Source: an uncultured Verrucomicrobiota bacterium
Lineage (GTDB): Bacteria; Verrucomicrobiota; Verrucomicrobiia; Verrucomicrobiales; Verrucomicrobiaceae
Length of the DNA: 64,000 bases
Assembly: GCA_903838675.1 (NCBI GenBank)
Contig: CAILZI010000126.1
Span: 1 to 64,000, forward strand
Reading direction: 5' to 3'
Shown here: positions 1 through 9,887 of the stretch, one piece after another
How positions within the stretch are numbered: the first letter of the stretch is position 1
Layout of the letters: each line of letters begins with the position of its first letter
Translations under genes and position numbers: made by a program
Notes under the pieces: generated by a model
What the model was told of the DNA's origin: nothing
The model's input: only the letters and a program-made list of their open reading frames with translations
Databases searched by the model: none

Positions 1-1
1 C

Positions 2-1468
2 ATCGCCCTCGGCAAGCTCGAAGAGCCCACCGCCGTCAAAGCACTGCTAAGCATGGCAGCGCAGGAAAGCGCAGATCCCTACATGCGCCACGCCATCGTC
101 ACCGGCCTCGCCGGCTGTGCCGATGACGCCACCCTCGCCAAGCACACCAACGACAAGCAGTCCCTCTGCTGCCTCCTTGCATTGTCACGCAACCACTCGC
201 CACTCGTTGCCACCTTCCTCACAAATTCGACCCTTGCCACCGAAGCCGAACGCGCCATCCACGACGACACCGGCATCCCCGCTGCCCTCCCCAAGCTCAC
301 CACCCGCCCAACCCCTCGCGGCCTCAACGCCTGCCTCCGCCTCGGCATCGCCGAACCCGTCATCAAAGCCGCACTGCAGCGCACCCCGCTGCAAGGAGAA
401 GCACTCGATGTCCTCCTCACCTTCACGAAGCCCCCACGTCTCGACCGCATCGACGGCATGGCCCACGAAACCTCTCCACGTGATGCCAAAGCCTTCGCCT
501 CCCTGCTGCAACCTCACCTTGATGCCCTCCTCGCCATCCAGGACGGCACCCTCAAAGCCAAAGCCGTCGAACTCCTCACTCAGCTCCAGCTGCAAGTCGC
601 TGCTCCTGTCCTCCAGCAGATCATCTCCGATGCCACCGCACGCGCCTCCCTGCGCGCCGAAGCTCTCAAGCTCATGGCCTCGCAGCATGCTGCCACACCC
701 GAGTTCGTCACCACCCTCGATCTCGCCCTCGCCAAAACCTCACCCGCCGAACTCCGCCGCGAAGCCCTGAAGCAACTCTTCACCCACCAGCCCGACCGCG
801 CCATCACCGAAGCCGCCGCCGTGCTTGCAAGCGGTGACACCACCACGCAGCAACTTGCACTGTCCCTCCTCGCCACCTCCAAAGACGACACCGTCATCAC
901 CCACTGGCTCGATCTACTCATAGACAACAAAGCCCCCGCCGCCATCCAGCTCGACATCCTTGAAGCCGCCTCAACTCGCGAAAATTTGAAGGCCAAATGC
1001 GCCACCTTGCAGCTCAATTCCACTGAGCTCCTCGAAGGTGGCGATTCCACCCGCGGCAAAGACATCGTCACCAACAACCTCGGCGCCAACTGCATCGCCT
1101 GCCACACCGTAGAAGCCAAGGAAGGCAGCCAGGTCGGCCCCAACCTGAAAACCATCGGCAGCAAAAAAGACCGCAAATACATCCTCGAATCCCTCCTCAA
1201 TCCCCTCGCCCAGATCGCCCCCGGCTTCGGCATCGTCGCCATCACCACCAAGAACGGCAAAAGCCTTTCCGCCATTTTGGAGAAAGAGGACGCAAAACAA
1301 GTCACTTTACGCCTGCCTGATGGAAAAACCCAAACCGTTCCCCGCGATCAAATCGCCACCATCACCCCTCCCATGACCGTCATGCCCCCCATGCTCGGCA
1401 TCCTCACAAAGCCGCAAATCCGTGACGTAGTAGCGTATCTCGCCGCATTGAAGGGCAAGAAGAAGTAA
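2..1468 (+). CDS. HEAT-repeat-like protein with C-terminal c-type cytochrome (PVC heme-binding) domain, 5' partial
   Basis: Frame is open from base 2 through the window edge; alpha-helical repeat-like N-terminus; CxxCH motif in GANCIACHTVEAKEGSQVGPNLKTIGSKKDRKYILESLLNP, typical of PVC heme-binding domains. Confidence 0.85.
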   Translation: MALGKLEEPTAVKALLSMAAQESADPYMRHAIVTGLAGCADDATLAKHTNDKQSLCCLLALSRNHSPLVATFLTNSTLATEAERAIHDDTGIPAALPKLTTRPTPRGLNACLRLGIAEPVIKAALQRTPLQGEALDVLLTFTKPPRLDRIDGMAHETSPRDAKAFASLLQPHLDALLAIQDGTLKAKAVELLTQLQLQVAAPVLQQIISDATARASLRAEALKLMASQHAATPEFVTTLDLALAKTSPAELRREALKQLFTHQPDRAITEAAAVLASGDTTTQQLALSLLATSKDDTVITHWLDLLIDNKAPAAIQLDILEAASTRENLKAKCATLQLNSTELLEGGDSTRGKDIVTNNLGANCIACHTVEAKEGSQVGPNLKTIGSKKDRKYILESLLNPLAQIAPGFGIVAITTKNGKSLSAILEKEDAKQVTLRLPDGKTQTVPRDQIATITPPMTVMPPMLGILTKPQIRDVVAYLAALKGKKK

Positions 1469-1469
1469 A

Positions 1470-2180
1470 TCACATCGGCCCCGGCGGCCGCTCCTGTTCC
1501 AGCATCGGAACAGCTGCTGCACCCGAGCCCTTGCCGAGTCGTCCGCTATAGAGATCAATGGCCCTCTTCGCAATAATGTCGATCACCGCCGGCTGGAGCG
1601 TCCGTGCAGCCACATTGGAAACCGCCATCCCCGCCCACATGATGGGCGATTTGAAACGCAGCACCTGCCAGTAGGGCAGCAGGCGTTTGTACCATTTGTT
1701 CGCCGTCTGCATTTTCTCGTGCTTGGCGATCTTGTGGGTCATTTCCCAGGTTTTCAATGCGGTGCTGGCACTGACGTCAACGAGGCGGCCAATGGATCGA
1801 GTCTGCAGAAAGTCCGCCACATCCATCGCGGCGAGGTGCACGGCACGGGAGAACTGGCTGAGGCCGGGAGCGAGCAGCGCCTCCTGCTTGCCGGGGTGGT
1901 AGATGTCCGCGATTTCGCGCACGAGCTTCGGCACTTCGTCCACCAACGGCGGCAGCCACTCGGGGTTGAGGTTCTTCTGCCAGCGCAGGCGGTTTTTGCA
2001 GGCTTCGACGGCCGCATGGGCTTTTTCATCCGCCAGACCGCACTCGGGATACACGTAGCTTGCCAAAGCATGCCGTGCCGCGCGCAGATCGGCGGCGAAA
2101 CGCAGCAGTTTCCAGATCACAATCGACGCTGCACCGACGAGGACGCCGGCAAGGAAGGTGAGAATGTGGCCCCAGGGCAT
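1470..2180 (-). CDS. Membrane-anchored hypothetical protein
   Basis: ORF 1470..2294 with a better start at 2180 (MPWGHILTFLAGVLVGAASIVIWKLL, N-terminal TM); upstream 38 codons look non-coding. Confidence 0.65.
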   Translation of the reverse strand: MPWGHILTFLAGVLVGAASIVIWKLLRFAADLRAARHALASYVYPECGLADEKAHAAVEACKNRLRWQKNLNPEWLPPLVDEVPKLVREIADIYHPGKQEALLAPGLSQFSRAVHLAAMDVADFLQTRSIGRLVDVSASTALKTWEMTHKIAKHEKMQTANKWYKRLLPYWQVLRFKSPIMWAGMAVSNVAARTLQPAVIDIIAKRAIDLYSGRLGKGSGAAAVPMLEQERPPGPM

Positions 2181-2283
2181 GCATGTACGGGAGAGCCCCC
2201 CGGGCGTGGTGTCAAGATGACGAAAGTGGCGAGACAGCCCGCTTGCGGCGGCGGGATGACACGCCATAGATGCGCCCCACACC

Positions 2284-3060
2284 ATGTCCTCCATTTTCGA
2301 ACTCTTCTCTCTTCAAGGCAAAACCGCTGTCGTGATCGGCGGCACAGGCGAACTCTGCGGCGCCATCGCAGAAGGCTATGCATCCGCAGGTGCGGAGGTC
2401 GTGCTCGTCGGGCGTGATCAGACAAAGGCCGACAAACGCCTTGAGACCATTCAAGCTGCAGGCGGACAGGCCTACTTCGTTTCCGCAGATGCCAGCCGCA
2501 AAGCCGACCTGCAGATCTTGCTCGATCAGGTGCTCGAACGTTCCGGTGGCTGCCACATCCTGATCAATGGTGCGGGCGTGAATTCTGCAACGCCGTTCCT
2601 CGATATTCCAGAAGAGGAATACGACAGGATCATGAACATCAACACCAAGGGCGTGTTCCTTGCCTGCCAGGTGTTTGGCAAATACTTCGTGGATAACAAA
2701 ATCCCGGCCTCCATCATCAATCTTGGCTCCATGTCCGGCCTGCTGCCGCTGAGCCGCGTGTTCACCTACTCCATGTCCAAAGGCGCGGTGCACAATCTGA
2801 GCAAGAACCTTGCGCGTGAATGGGCACCTCTTGGCATCCGCGTGAACACTTTGGTCCCCGGCTTCTTCCCCGCCGAGCAGAACAAGAAGGTGCTCACCCC
2901 CGACCGCGTCGCCAAGATCATGGGCCACACGCCAATGAACCGTTTTGGCGAAGCGAAGGAACTCGTCGCCGCAGCTCTGCTGCTCGCAGGTGCAGGCAGT
3001 TCATTCATCACCGGCCATGAGATGGTGGTAGATGGCGGGTATTCGTCGCAGACGATCTGA
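2284..3060 (+). CDS. SDR family NAD(P)-dependent oxidoreductase
   Basis: [26 protein letters not shown] Rossmann motif, YSMSKGAV (YxxxK), GYSSQTI C-terminus. Confidence 0.93.
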   Translation: MSSIFELFSLQGKTAVVIGGTGELCGAIAEGYASAGAEVVLVGRDQTKADKRLETIQAAGGQAYFVSADASRKADLQILLDQVLERSGGCHILINGAGVNSATPFLDIPEEEYDRIMNINTKGVFLACQVFGKYFVDNKIPASIINLGSMSGLLPLSRVFTYSMSKGAVHNLSKNLAREWAPLGIRVNTLVPGFFPAEQNKKVLTPDRVAKIMGHTPMNRFGEAKELVAAALLLAGAGSSFITGHEMVVDGGYSSQTI

Positions 3061-3109
3061 GGCTTGAACCCCTCGCGATAGAATCGCGAAAACAAGCACG
3101 TATGAGCCA

Positions 3110-3129
3110 GTGGTAAGACCTCTAACCAC
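3110..3129. promoter_or_regulatory. Palindromic operator-like site GTGGTAAGACCTCTAACCAC directly before the GntR/FadR-type start codon
   Basis: Half-sites GTGGTnAGA and TCTnACCAC; contains TGGT..ACCA ends as in GntR-family operators; abuts ATG at 3130. Confidence 0.55.
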
Positions 3130-3834
3130 ATGGCTTTTTCATCCATCAAACCGCAGCGCAGCCTCGTTGAAGAGGTGTGCGCACGCATTGCATCTGAAAT
3201 TCGGGACGAAGGCGGCGGGGGGAATGGCTGGCTGCCACCGGAGAGGGATCTGGCGCTGAAACTCGGCGTGAGCAGGCCGGTGATTCGTGAAGCAACGAAG
3301 CGACTGGAGTTGCAAGGCCTGCTGGAAGTGAAGCACGGTGTCGGCACGAAGGTCGTGGACAAGCTGCACAAGCCGCTGAACGGCTCGCTGGCATTGCTTA
3401 TTCCCGATGACAAGGAGCGGCTGCGGCAGCTCATCCAGGTGCGATTTATGCTGGAGCCGGAGAATGCACGGCTCGCTGCCGAGAATGCCACTGCGGCGCA
3501 GATTCGCAGACTGCGTGCGGCATTGAAGGAACTGGAGGAGACGACGGATTTTGAAACAGCGGTGGTCGCGGACATGATGTTCCATCGCGAACTGGCGGCG
3601 GCTTCGGGCAATCAGATTGCCAATCTGCTGCTGCATTCGCTCTCTGATTTGCTTCAGACGAGCCTCAAGCATGGTTATAGCCGCACCTCGACTGACAACG
3701 CGGTGCGACAGCATGCCGCCGTGCTGAACGCCATTGAGAAACGCGATCCTGCCGCCGCAGCGAAAGCGATGCGTGAACATCTGATCACCGCCGAGAACGA
3801 TCTGGCACTGCCGAAAGCCAAGAAAGCAGCATGA
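3130..3834 (+). CDS. FadR/GntR family transcriptional regulator
   Basis: N-terminal wHTH (WLPPERDLALKLGVSRPVIREATKRLELQGLLEVKHGVGTKV) and FCD-like C-terminus (VADMMFHRELAAASGNQI). Confidence 0.92.
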   Translation: MAFSSIKPQRSLVEEVCARIASEIRDEGGGGNGWLPPERDLALKLGVSRPVIREATKRLELQGLLEVKHGVGTKVVDKLHKPLNGSLALLIPDDKERLRQLIQVRFMLEPENARLAAENATAAQIRRLRAALKELEETTDFETAVVADMMFHRELAAASGNQIANLLLHSLSDLLQTSLKHGYSRTSTDNAVRQHAAVLNAIEKRDPAAAAKAMREHLITAENDLALPKAKKAA

Positions 3835-6800
3835 AATCACTTCCCTACCTATTTTTGTTCAGCACCAGCATCCTCGCCGTCGAGCCTGATGCAGCGAAGC
3901 TGTTTCATGAGCAGGTGGCACCGATCCTGGTGAAGAACTGCGTCGAATGCCACAATGATGTGACGACCAAAGGCGGCCTGAACATGGGCACGCTGGCGGA
4001 TGTTCTCAAAGGCGGTGAGGACGGCCCTGCGTTGGTTCCGGGCAAAGCAGCGGAGTCATCGCTCTACACGATGATCGTGCCGGAAGCTGCGGGAGAGAAG
4101 GCGGAGATGCCGAAGAAGAAGCCCGCCCTCTCCAGCGCCGAAACCGATCTCATCAAACGCTGGATCGACATGGGCGCTGCATGGCCGCAGGAGATCGTGC
4201 TCAAGGAGAAGCCCAAGGGCGATATCACGCACTGGTCTTTGCTGCCGCTGAAGTCATCCAAGCTCACATCCATCGACGAGTTTATCACGGAAAAGCTTAA
4301 GGGGAAAAATCTCACGATGAATGCACCGGCGAATGCCCGGACGTTCATCCGCCGTGCCAGCTTTGATCTGACCGGGCTGCCGCCTGCGCCGGAAGAAGCC
4401 GCTGCTTTTGAGAAGGAGTTCAGCCGTGATCAAACAGTGGCTGTTAAGAATCTGATCGACCGACTGCTGGCCTCACCGCGCTATGGCGAGCGCTGGGCAC
4501 GGCACTGGCTGGATGTCGTGCGATTTGCGGAAAGCCACGGTTTTGAGATGAACCGCGTGAGGCCGAACGCGTGGCCATATCGCGATTACGTCATTCGGGC
4601 ACTCAATGATGACAAACCGTATGACCAGTTTGTACGTGAACAGATCGCCGGCGACCAGCTTGGCAAGGATGAAGGAACCGGATTTCTCGTGGCCGGTTCC
4701 TGGGATCAGGTGAAGGGCCAGGACCCGGTGCTGCGAGCGAATCAACGAGCGGATGAAATGCATGATCTCGTCAGCACGACAGGCAGCACTTTCCTCGGGC
4801 TCACGATTGGCTGCGCACGCTGCCATGATCATAAGTTCGATCCCATTTTGCAGACTGACTACTATCGCGTGCGGGCCATCTTTGAAGGCGTGCAACATGC
4901 GGAACGTGAGCTGCGCCCGACAGATGTTGAACAACGACTGAAGCAAGCGGAAGGGGTGCGGGCGGAGATCGCGAAAGTGGATGCGGCGCTCGCGCGCTTC
5001 CAACCCCGCGCCCAACTGACCAAACGCGTGCTGGTGGATGATGATCTGCCTCCGCCGACGAAGCCGGATGCGATTGGTTGCGTGCAGATCGAGCAGCCCT
5101 TGAATGGCAAGCCCATCGAGTACTCACCGGGCACAGAAGCGGGCCAGGCTGCAGACCCAGGTGATTCGACACGCCTGCCCAACCTTGGCGAAAGCTATCG
5201 CTACTGGAATGCAGTGAAGGATGCCGACGCGAAGGATTTCTTCTCATGGAATCCGCGCGTCTCAGGCAAACAGCGCATCTGGCTGTCATGGGCGGCGTGG
5301 ACCACGCATGCGAAGGATGCGCGGTACATCCTCGATCTGGATGGCGATGCGAACACCAAGAGCGACCAGCAGGAAATCGCCAGTGTGGACCAAAGCAAGT
5401 TTGCCGACGGCAGCGGTGCGATTCCCGGACAGAAGCGCTGGAGCGGTTTCAAGTATGCCGGAACGTATGCACTGACACCGGATTCCATCCTGCTCCTGCG
5501 CAGCGGCAAACCCGGCGGACCCACCGTGGCGGATGCCGTGCTGTTTGAAGAGGCTGACAGCGCGCAACCGACCTCACAGCCTCATCTACGTGCGCCGGTG
5601 ACGCATCTGGCCAATCGCGAGAGCTTTGACGCGGTGAAGGCCAAATTTGTGCGCTTCACGATCCATGCGACGATTGGCGGGCAGCCGTGCATCGATGAAT
5701 TGGAAGTGTTTTCGGCAGGGAAGCAGCCACGCAATGTGGCGCTAGCAAAGAACGGAGCCAAGGTGACGGCTTCAGATGTGTTCAGCGATGGCACGAACCC
5801 GATCCATCAGATCGCGCATGCGAACGATGGTCTGTATGGCAATGCGAAGAGCTGGATTTCGAAGAATGCGGGCAAGGGCTGGCTGCAGATCGAGCTGCCG
5901 CGTGAGGAAAGCATCAGCAGCGTGGTGTGGAGCCGGGATCGTGGAGACAAGAAAGGCAAGGTGTACCAGGATCGTCTCGCCACGGATTATGTGATCGAGA
6001 CTTCGCTCGATGGAAAGACCTGGCAGGCGGTGGCGTCGTCCGCAGACAGGCTGGGTGTGGAGTATCGTGACCGCATTCGCGACATTCCGACTTTGAGCGG
6101 TGTTTCGGCTGAGAATGCCGCCGAAGTGAGGAAGCAAAGCGAGCACCGTGCCGTGCTTCAGCGCAAGCTGAAGGAACTGACGAGTTTCCCCATGGCCTAT
6201 CTCGGCAAGTTTGAGCAGCCGGGGCCGACCTTTCGTCTGCAACGCGGTGACCCGATGACGCCGCAGGAGGAAATCGCACCGGGTGCGCTGACTCAGATTG
6301 GCACAAAGTTGGACCTGCCCAAAGACACGCCAGAAGCTGAGCGGCGCATGGCTTTTGCGAAGTGGCTGACCGATCCGAAGAATCCGCTCACGGCACGGGT
6401 GATGGTGAATCGAATCTGGCACTATCATTTCGGCACGGGCATCGTCGATACGCCGAGCGATCTCGGCTTCAATGGCGGCAAGCCCTCACACCCTGAGATG
6501 CTCGACTGGCTGGCTGCACAGTTCATGCAGCGCGGCTGGAGCATGAAGGAAATGCACCGGTTGATCATGAATTCGGCGGCCTACCGGCAGTCGAGCACAG
6601 CGAATGACGCAGGCATGCTGGCGGATTCGGGAGCGCGGCTGCTGTGGCGCTTCCCCACGCGGCGTCTCGAAGCGGAACCGCTGCGCGACACGATCCTCGC
6701 CGTGAGCGGAGTGCTGGATCTGACCATGGGCGGACCGGGGTTCGATCTGTTTGTGGCGAATGACAACTATGTGAAGGTCTATCAGTCGAAGCAGGAGTTT

Positions 6801-7175
6801 GGTCCCGATACTTTCCGGCGCATGGTGTACCAGAGCAAGCCACGCGTGCAGCTCGATGATACGTTTGGTGCGTTCGACGTGCCGGATGCAGGTCAAATTG
6901 CCCCGCGTCGCACCTCAAGCACCACGCCGCTGCAGGCGCTGAATTTTCTGAACAGCACGTTTGCGATGCAGCAGAGCGAGCTGCTGTCCACACGTCTCCA
7001 GAAGGACGCGGGCAAGAGCACAGCAGCGCAGGTGAACCGGGCGTTTCAACTGGCCTACCAGCGTGATCCGAATGCGGACGAACTGGCTGCATCCACAAAG
7101 CTGATATCACAGCACGGGCTGGCGATGTTTTGTCGCGCGCTGTTCAACACGAGCGAGTTCATGACCCTGTATTGA
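3831..7175 (+). CDS. PSCyt1/DUF1549/DUF1553 domain protein (planctomycete-type cytochrome c)
   Basis: CVECH heme motif, WARHWLDVVRFAESHGFE, GCARCHDHKFDPI, RVMVNRIWHYHFGTGIV; overlaps preceding gene by ATGA. Confidence 0.93.
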   Translation: MKSLPYLFLFSTSILAVEPDAAKLFHEQVAPILVKNCVECHNDVTTKGGLNMGTLADVLKGGEDGPALVPGKAAESSLYTMIVPEAAGEKAEMPKKKPALSSAETDLIKRWIDMGAAWPQEIVLKEKPKGDITHWSLLPLKSSKLTSIDEFITEKLKGKNLTMNAPANARTFIRRASFDLTGLPPAPEEAAAFEKEFSRDQTVAVKNLIDRLLASPRYGERWARHWLDVVRFAESHGFEMNRVRPNAWPYRDYVIRALNDDKPYDQFVREQIAGDQLGKDEGTGFLVAGSWDQVKGQDPVLRANQRADEMHDLVSTTGSTFLGLTIGCARCHDHKFDPILQTDYYRVRAIFEGVQHAERELRPTDVEQRLKQAEGVRAEIAKVDAALARFQPRAQLTKRVLVDDDLPPPTKPDAIGCVQIEQPLNGKPIEYSPGTEAGQAADPGDSTRLPNLGESYRYWNAVKDADAKDFFSWNPRVSGKQRIWLSWAAWTTHAKDARYILDLDGDANTKSDQQEIASVDQSKFADGSGAIPGQKRWSGFKYAGTYALTPDSILLLRSGKPGGPTVADAVLFEEADSAQPTSQPHLRAPVTHLANRESFDAVKAKFVRFTIHATIGGQPCIDELEVFSAGKQPRNVALAKNGAKVTASDVFSDGTNPIHQIAHANDGLYGNAKSWISKNAGKGWLQIELPREESISSVVWSRDRGDKKGKVYQDRLATDYVIETSLDGKTWQAVASSADRLGVEYRDRIRDIPTLSGVSAENAAEVRKQSEHRAVLQRKLKELTSFPMAYLGKFEQPGPTFRLQRGDPMTPQEEIAPGALTQIGTKLDLPKDTPEAERRMAFAKWLTDPKNPLTARVMVNRIWHYHFGTGIVDTPSDLGFNGGKPSHPEMLDWLAAQFMQRGWSMKEMHRLIMNSAAYRQSSTANDAGMLADSGARLLWRFPTRRLEAEPLRDTILAVSGVLDLTMGGPGFDLFVANDNYVKVYQSKQEFGPDTFRRMVYQSKPRVQLDDTFGAFDVPDAGQIAPRRTSSTTPLQALNFLNSTFAMQQSELLSTRLQKDAGKSTAAQVNRAFQLAYQRDPNADELAASTKLISQHGLAMFCRALFNTSEFMTLY

Positions 7176-7182
7176 TTCTGTT

Positions 7183-8634
7183 ATGCAAAACCATCTTCTT
7201 TCCCGTCGGAATTTTCTCAATCAAGGCGTCAGCGGACTGGGCAGCATCGCTCTGACATCGCTGCTGGCGCAGAAGGGCCTGCTGGCGAATGACCCCATTC
7301 GTCCGCGCATTGATCCGGCACATCCTTATGCGCCGCGACCACCGCATTTTGAGCCGCGTGCGAAGAACGTGCTCGTCATTTTCTGCTCGGGAGCGCTGAG
7401 CCATGTGGACACGTTTGATTACAAGCCGGAGCTGGTGAAGCGGCATGGGATGCCGCTGCCGGGCGCGGCGGATTTGATCACCTTCCAAGGTGCGCAGGGG
7501 AATCTCGTCAAACCCATCTGGGAGTTCAAGCCACGCGGACAGAGCGGCAAGATGATCAGTGATCTGCTGCCCAACATCGCTGAATTTGCTGATGACATGT
7601 GCTTCATCCATTCGATGACGGCCAAATCGAACACCCACGGCCCGGCGGAGAACCAGATGAGCACGGGGTACATTCTCGATGGCTTCCCCGGCATGGGTTC
7701 GTGGGTGACGTATGCCCTCGGCTCAGAGTGCGATGACATGCCGGCCTTTGTGGCGATCCCCGATCCGCGCGGTGTGCCGCAGATCGGCCCAAGGCACTGG
7801 AATTCAGCGTTCCTTCCAGCAGCCTTCCAGGGCACGGCGTTCAACGCGAGCAAGCCGATCCCCAATCTGACCCGCCCCGCCAGTGTGAGCGAGGCAGCAG
7901 ACCGCGACACACGTGCTTTTGTAAATCTGCTCAATCAGCGGCAGGCGCAGGAGCACCCGGCGGACAGCGATTTAGCAGCGCGGATTTCGTCCTATGAACT
8001 GGCGGCGAGGATGCAGATCGCGGCCTCGGAAGTTGGCAACATGGCCAACGAGAGCAAGGCCACGCTGGATTTGTACGGCGTGAACGACAGCAATGAGACG
8101 AAGGCCGGTTTTGCCAAGAACTGCCTGCTGGCGCGGCGATTGATCGAGCGCGGCGTGCGGTTTGTACAACTCTTCAACGGCTCCTACGCCATGGGAGAGG
8201 GGGTGGGCAACTGGGACGGTCACAAGACGATCCAGCAGCAGTACTCGATACATGGGCCGATTCTCGACCAACCGGTGGCCGGACTGTTGAAGGATTTGAA
8301 AGCCCGCGGGCTGCTGCAAGACACGCTGGTGGCCTTTGTGACGGAGTTTGGGCGCATGCCGACCTTCCAGAAGGGGGCCAATGGCCGGGACCACAATCCG
8401 AAGGGCTTCACCGTCTGGCTGGCGGGCGCGGGGGTGAAAAAGGCCTTCAGCTATGGGGCAACGGACGAATTTGGCTACAAAGCCGCCGAGCGCGTGAGCA
8501 CGATTTACGACCTGCACGCGACGATTTTGCACCTGCTGGGCATCGACCACGAGCGTCTGAGCTACTATAATAATGGCATCGAACGGCGGCTGACGGACGT
8601 CCACGGGCACGTGCTCAAAGACGTGCTGGCATGA
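7183..8634 (+). CDS. DUF1501 domain-containing protein
   Basis: Twin-arginine-like N-terminus SRRNFLNQGVSGLGSIAL; KNVLVIFCSGALSHVDTFDYKPEL; TEFGRMP motif; follows DUF1549/DUF1553 gene as usual. Confidence 0.92.
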   Translation: MQNHLLSRRNFLNQGVSGLGSIALTSLLAQKGLLANDPIRPRIDPAHPYAPRPPHFEPRAKNVLVIFCSGALSHVDTFDYKPELVKRHGMPLPGAADLITFQGAQGNLVKPIWEFKPRGQSGKMISDLLPNIAEFADDMCFIHSMTAKSNTHGPAENQMSTGYILDGFPGMGSWVTYALGSECDDMPAFVAIPDPRGVPQIGPRHWNSAFLPAAFQGTAFNASKPIPNLTRPASVSEAADRDTRAFVNLLNQRQAQEHPADSDLAARISSYELAARMQIAASEVGNMANESKATLDLYGVNDSNETKAGFAKNCLLARRLIERGVRFVQLFNGSYAMGEGVGNWDGHKTIQQQYSIHGPILDQPVAGLLKDLKARGLLQDTLVAFVTEFGRMPTFQKGANGRDHNPKGFTVWLAGAGVKKAFSYGATDEFGYKAAERVSTIYDLHATILHLLGIDHERLSYYNNGIERRLTDVHGHVLKDVLA

Positions 8635-8732
8635 GCCGGCCTGAGAATGAGGGGGAAAAAACGTTTGATTTCCTTCTCAAAGTCTCCACCATGCGCCTCC
8701 CCAAAACCTGACCCCATTCCCGTACCCGTATC

Positions 8733-8984
8733 ATGGCAGTTGTCATCCGTCTCCGTCAAGAAGGCCAAAAAGGCCGTCCAGTCTTCCGTATCGTCGCGGC
8801 TGACCAGCGCTTCCCAAAAGAAGGCCGTTTCCTCGAAATCCTCGGTACCTACGATCCTCAAAAGGGCGTCAAGGGTGCTGTCGTAAAGCTTGATCGCGTC
8901 AATGCCTGGATCTCCCAAGGAGCCAAGCCCTCTGACACCGTCAAGAGCCTGATCAAGCACGCCGCAGCCGTAGTCCCGGCATAA
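8733..8984 (+). CDS. rpsP: 30S ribosomal protein S16
   Basis: MAVVIRLRQEGQKGRPVFRIVAADQRFPKEGRFLEILGTYDP. Confidence 0.96.
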   Translation: MAVVIRLRQEGQKGRPVFRIVAADQRFPKEGRFLEILGTYDPQKGVKGAVVKLDRVNAWISQGAKPSDTVKSLIKHAAAVVPA

Positions 8985-8990
8985 GTTGTC

Positions 8991-9287
8991 ATGGACGCGC
9001 CGGAAGCCCTCCGCGAGTTCCTTTCCTATGTGGTGGCGAATCTGATCGACCACCCGCAGCAGGCGACGATTGCCATTGGCACCAATATCAATGGTGCTGT
9101 CGCCTATCGTGTACAGCTGGCACCTGAAGACGTGCGTCATGTCATTGGCAAAAATGGCATGACGATCAGTGCGATCCGCTCCCTGCTCAACACAGCGGCC
9201 GCCAAACATGGGATCAAAATTTCCCTCAAAGTAGGGTCTGCGCGTGAAGAAGATGCGGAAGCCGCCCTTGGAACGCCTGAAGGTTGA
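8991..9287 (+). CDS. KH domain RNA-binding protein (KhpA/YlqC-like)
   Basis: EFLSYVVANLIDHPQQ...VRHVIGKNGMTISAIRSLLNTAAAKHG KH GxxG motif; directly after rpsP. Confidence 0.9.
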   Translation: MDAPEALREFLSYVVANLIDHPQQATIAIGTNINGAVAYRVQLAPEDVRHVIGKNGMTISAIRSLLNTAAAKHGIKISLKVGSAREEDAEAALGTPEG

Positions 9288-9292
9288 GCTGA

Positions 9293-9670
9293 TTACGCCA
9301 GCTTGCTGCCCGCCCACCAGCCAAGGGCGGCGGCGGTGATGCCCAGCAACACGCTGCCAACGGCATTGAGCAGCGCCAGCCATGAGTGCTGATTCAGCAA
9401 AAGCAGCCACGAGTCATTAGCAAGCGTGGAAAAAGTAGTGTAGCCCCCCAGGACACCTGTGGCGGCGAAGAGCCAGGGTCCGCTGCCTTTCTCCTTCATG
9501 GCAGGCAGGGCGAAGAGGAAGCCTAGAATAAAACTGCCGAAGATGTTGGCCGCGAGCACCCCCCAGGGAAAGACGGCTTTTGGCAGCAGACGCGCCATGC
9601 CGATGACGGTGCCATAGCGCAGCACCGAACCGATGCCGCCGCCGAGAAAGACCAGAAGGATGTTTTTCAT
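9293..9670 (-). CDS. crcB: Fluoride efflux transporter CrcB/Fluc
   Basis: GGGIGSVLRYG, FPWGVLAANIFGSFILGFL, GVLGGYTTFSTLAND. Confidence 0.95.
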   Translation of the reverse strand: MKNILLVFLGGGIGSVLRYGTVIGMARLLPKAVFPWGVLAANIFGSFILGFLFALPAMKEKGSGPWLFAATGVLGGYTTFSTLANDSWLLLLNQHSWLALLNAVGSVLLGITAAALGWWAGSKLA

Positions 9671-9724
9671 AGGGGCTGAGGTGCGGGGAATGCAGGGTTC
9701 TTGGGGCAGGGAGAGATGACTCTC

Positions 9725-9845
9725 GGAAATGACGGATCAGTAAATCCGAATGACTAAATAATGTCGAATGACAAATGACGATGTGCGGTGCGAAAACGCA
9801 GCCTTCGCTGAGCTGCGAGAGTGGTTATTCATTCGTCATTCGAAT
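9725..9845. repeat. Dispersed GTCATTC/GAATGAC-type repeat cluster in both orientations
   Basis: GAATGAC..GAATGACAAATGACGA at 9725-9780 and TATTCATTCGTCATTCGAAT at 9826-9845. Confidence 0.6.
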
Positions 9846-9887
9846 GCGCCCATGCAGTGAGCTATTCTTCAGGCCAACAATGTCATT

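Noticed and set aside
9671-9887. Possible fluoride riboswitch upstream of crcB
   Set aside because: The leader lacks the conserved GGNGAUGG...CUGAUGACUCC elements; only the GTCATTC-type repeats are visible.
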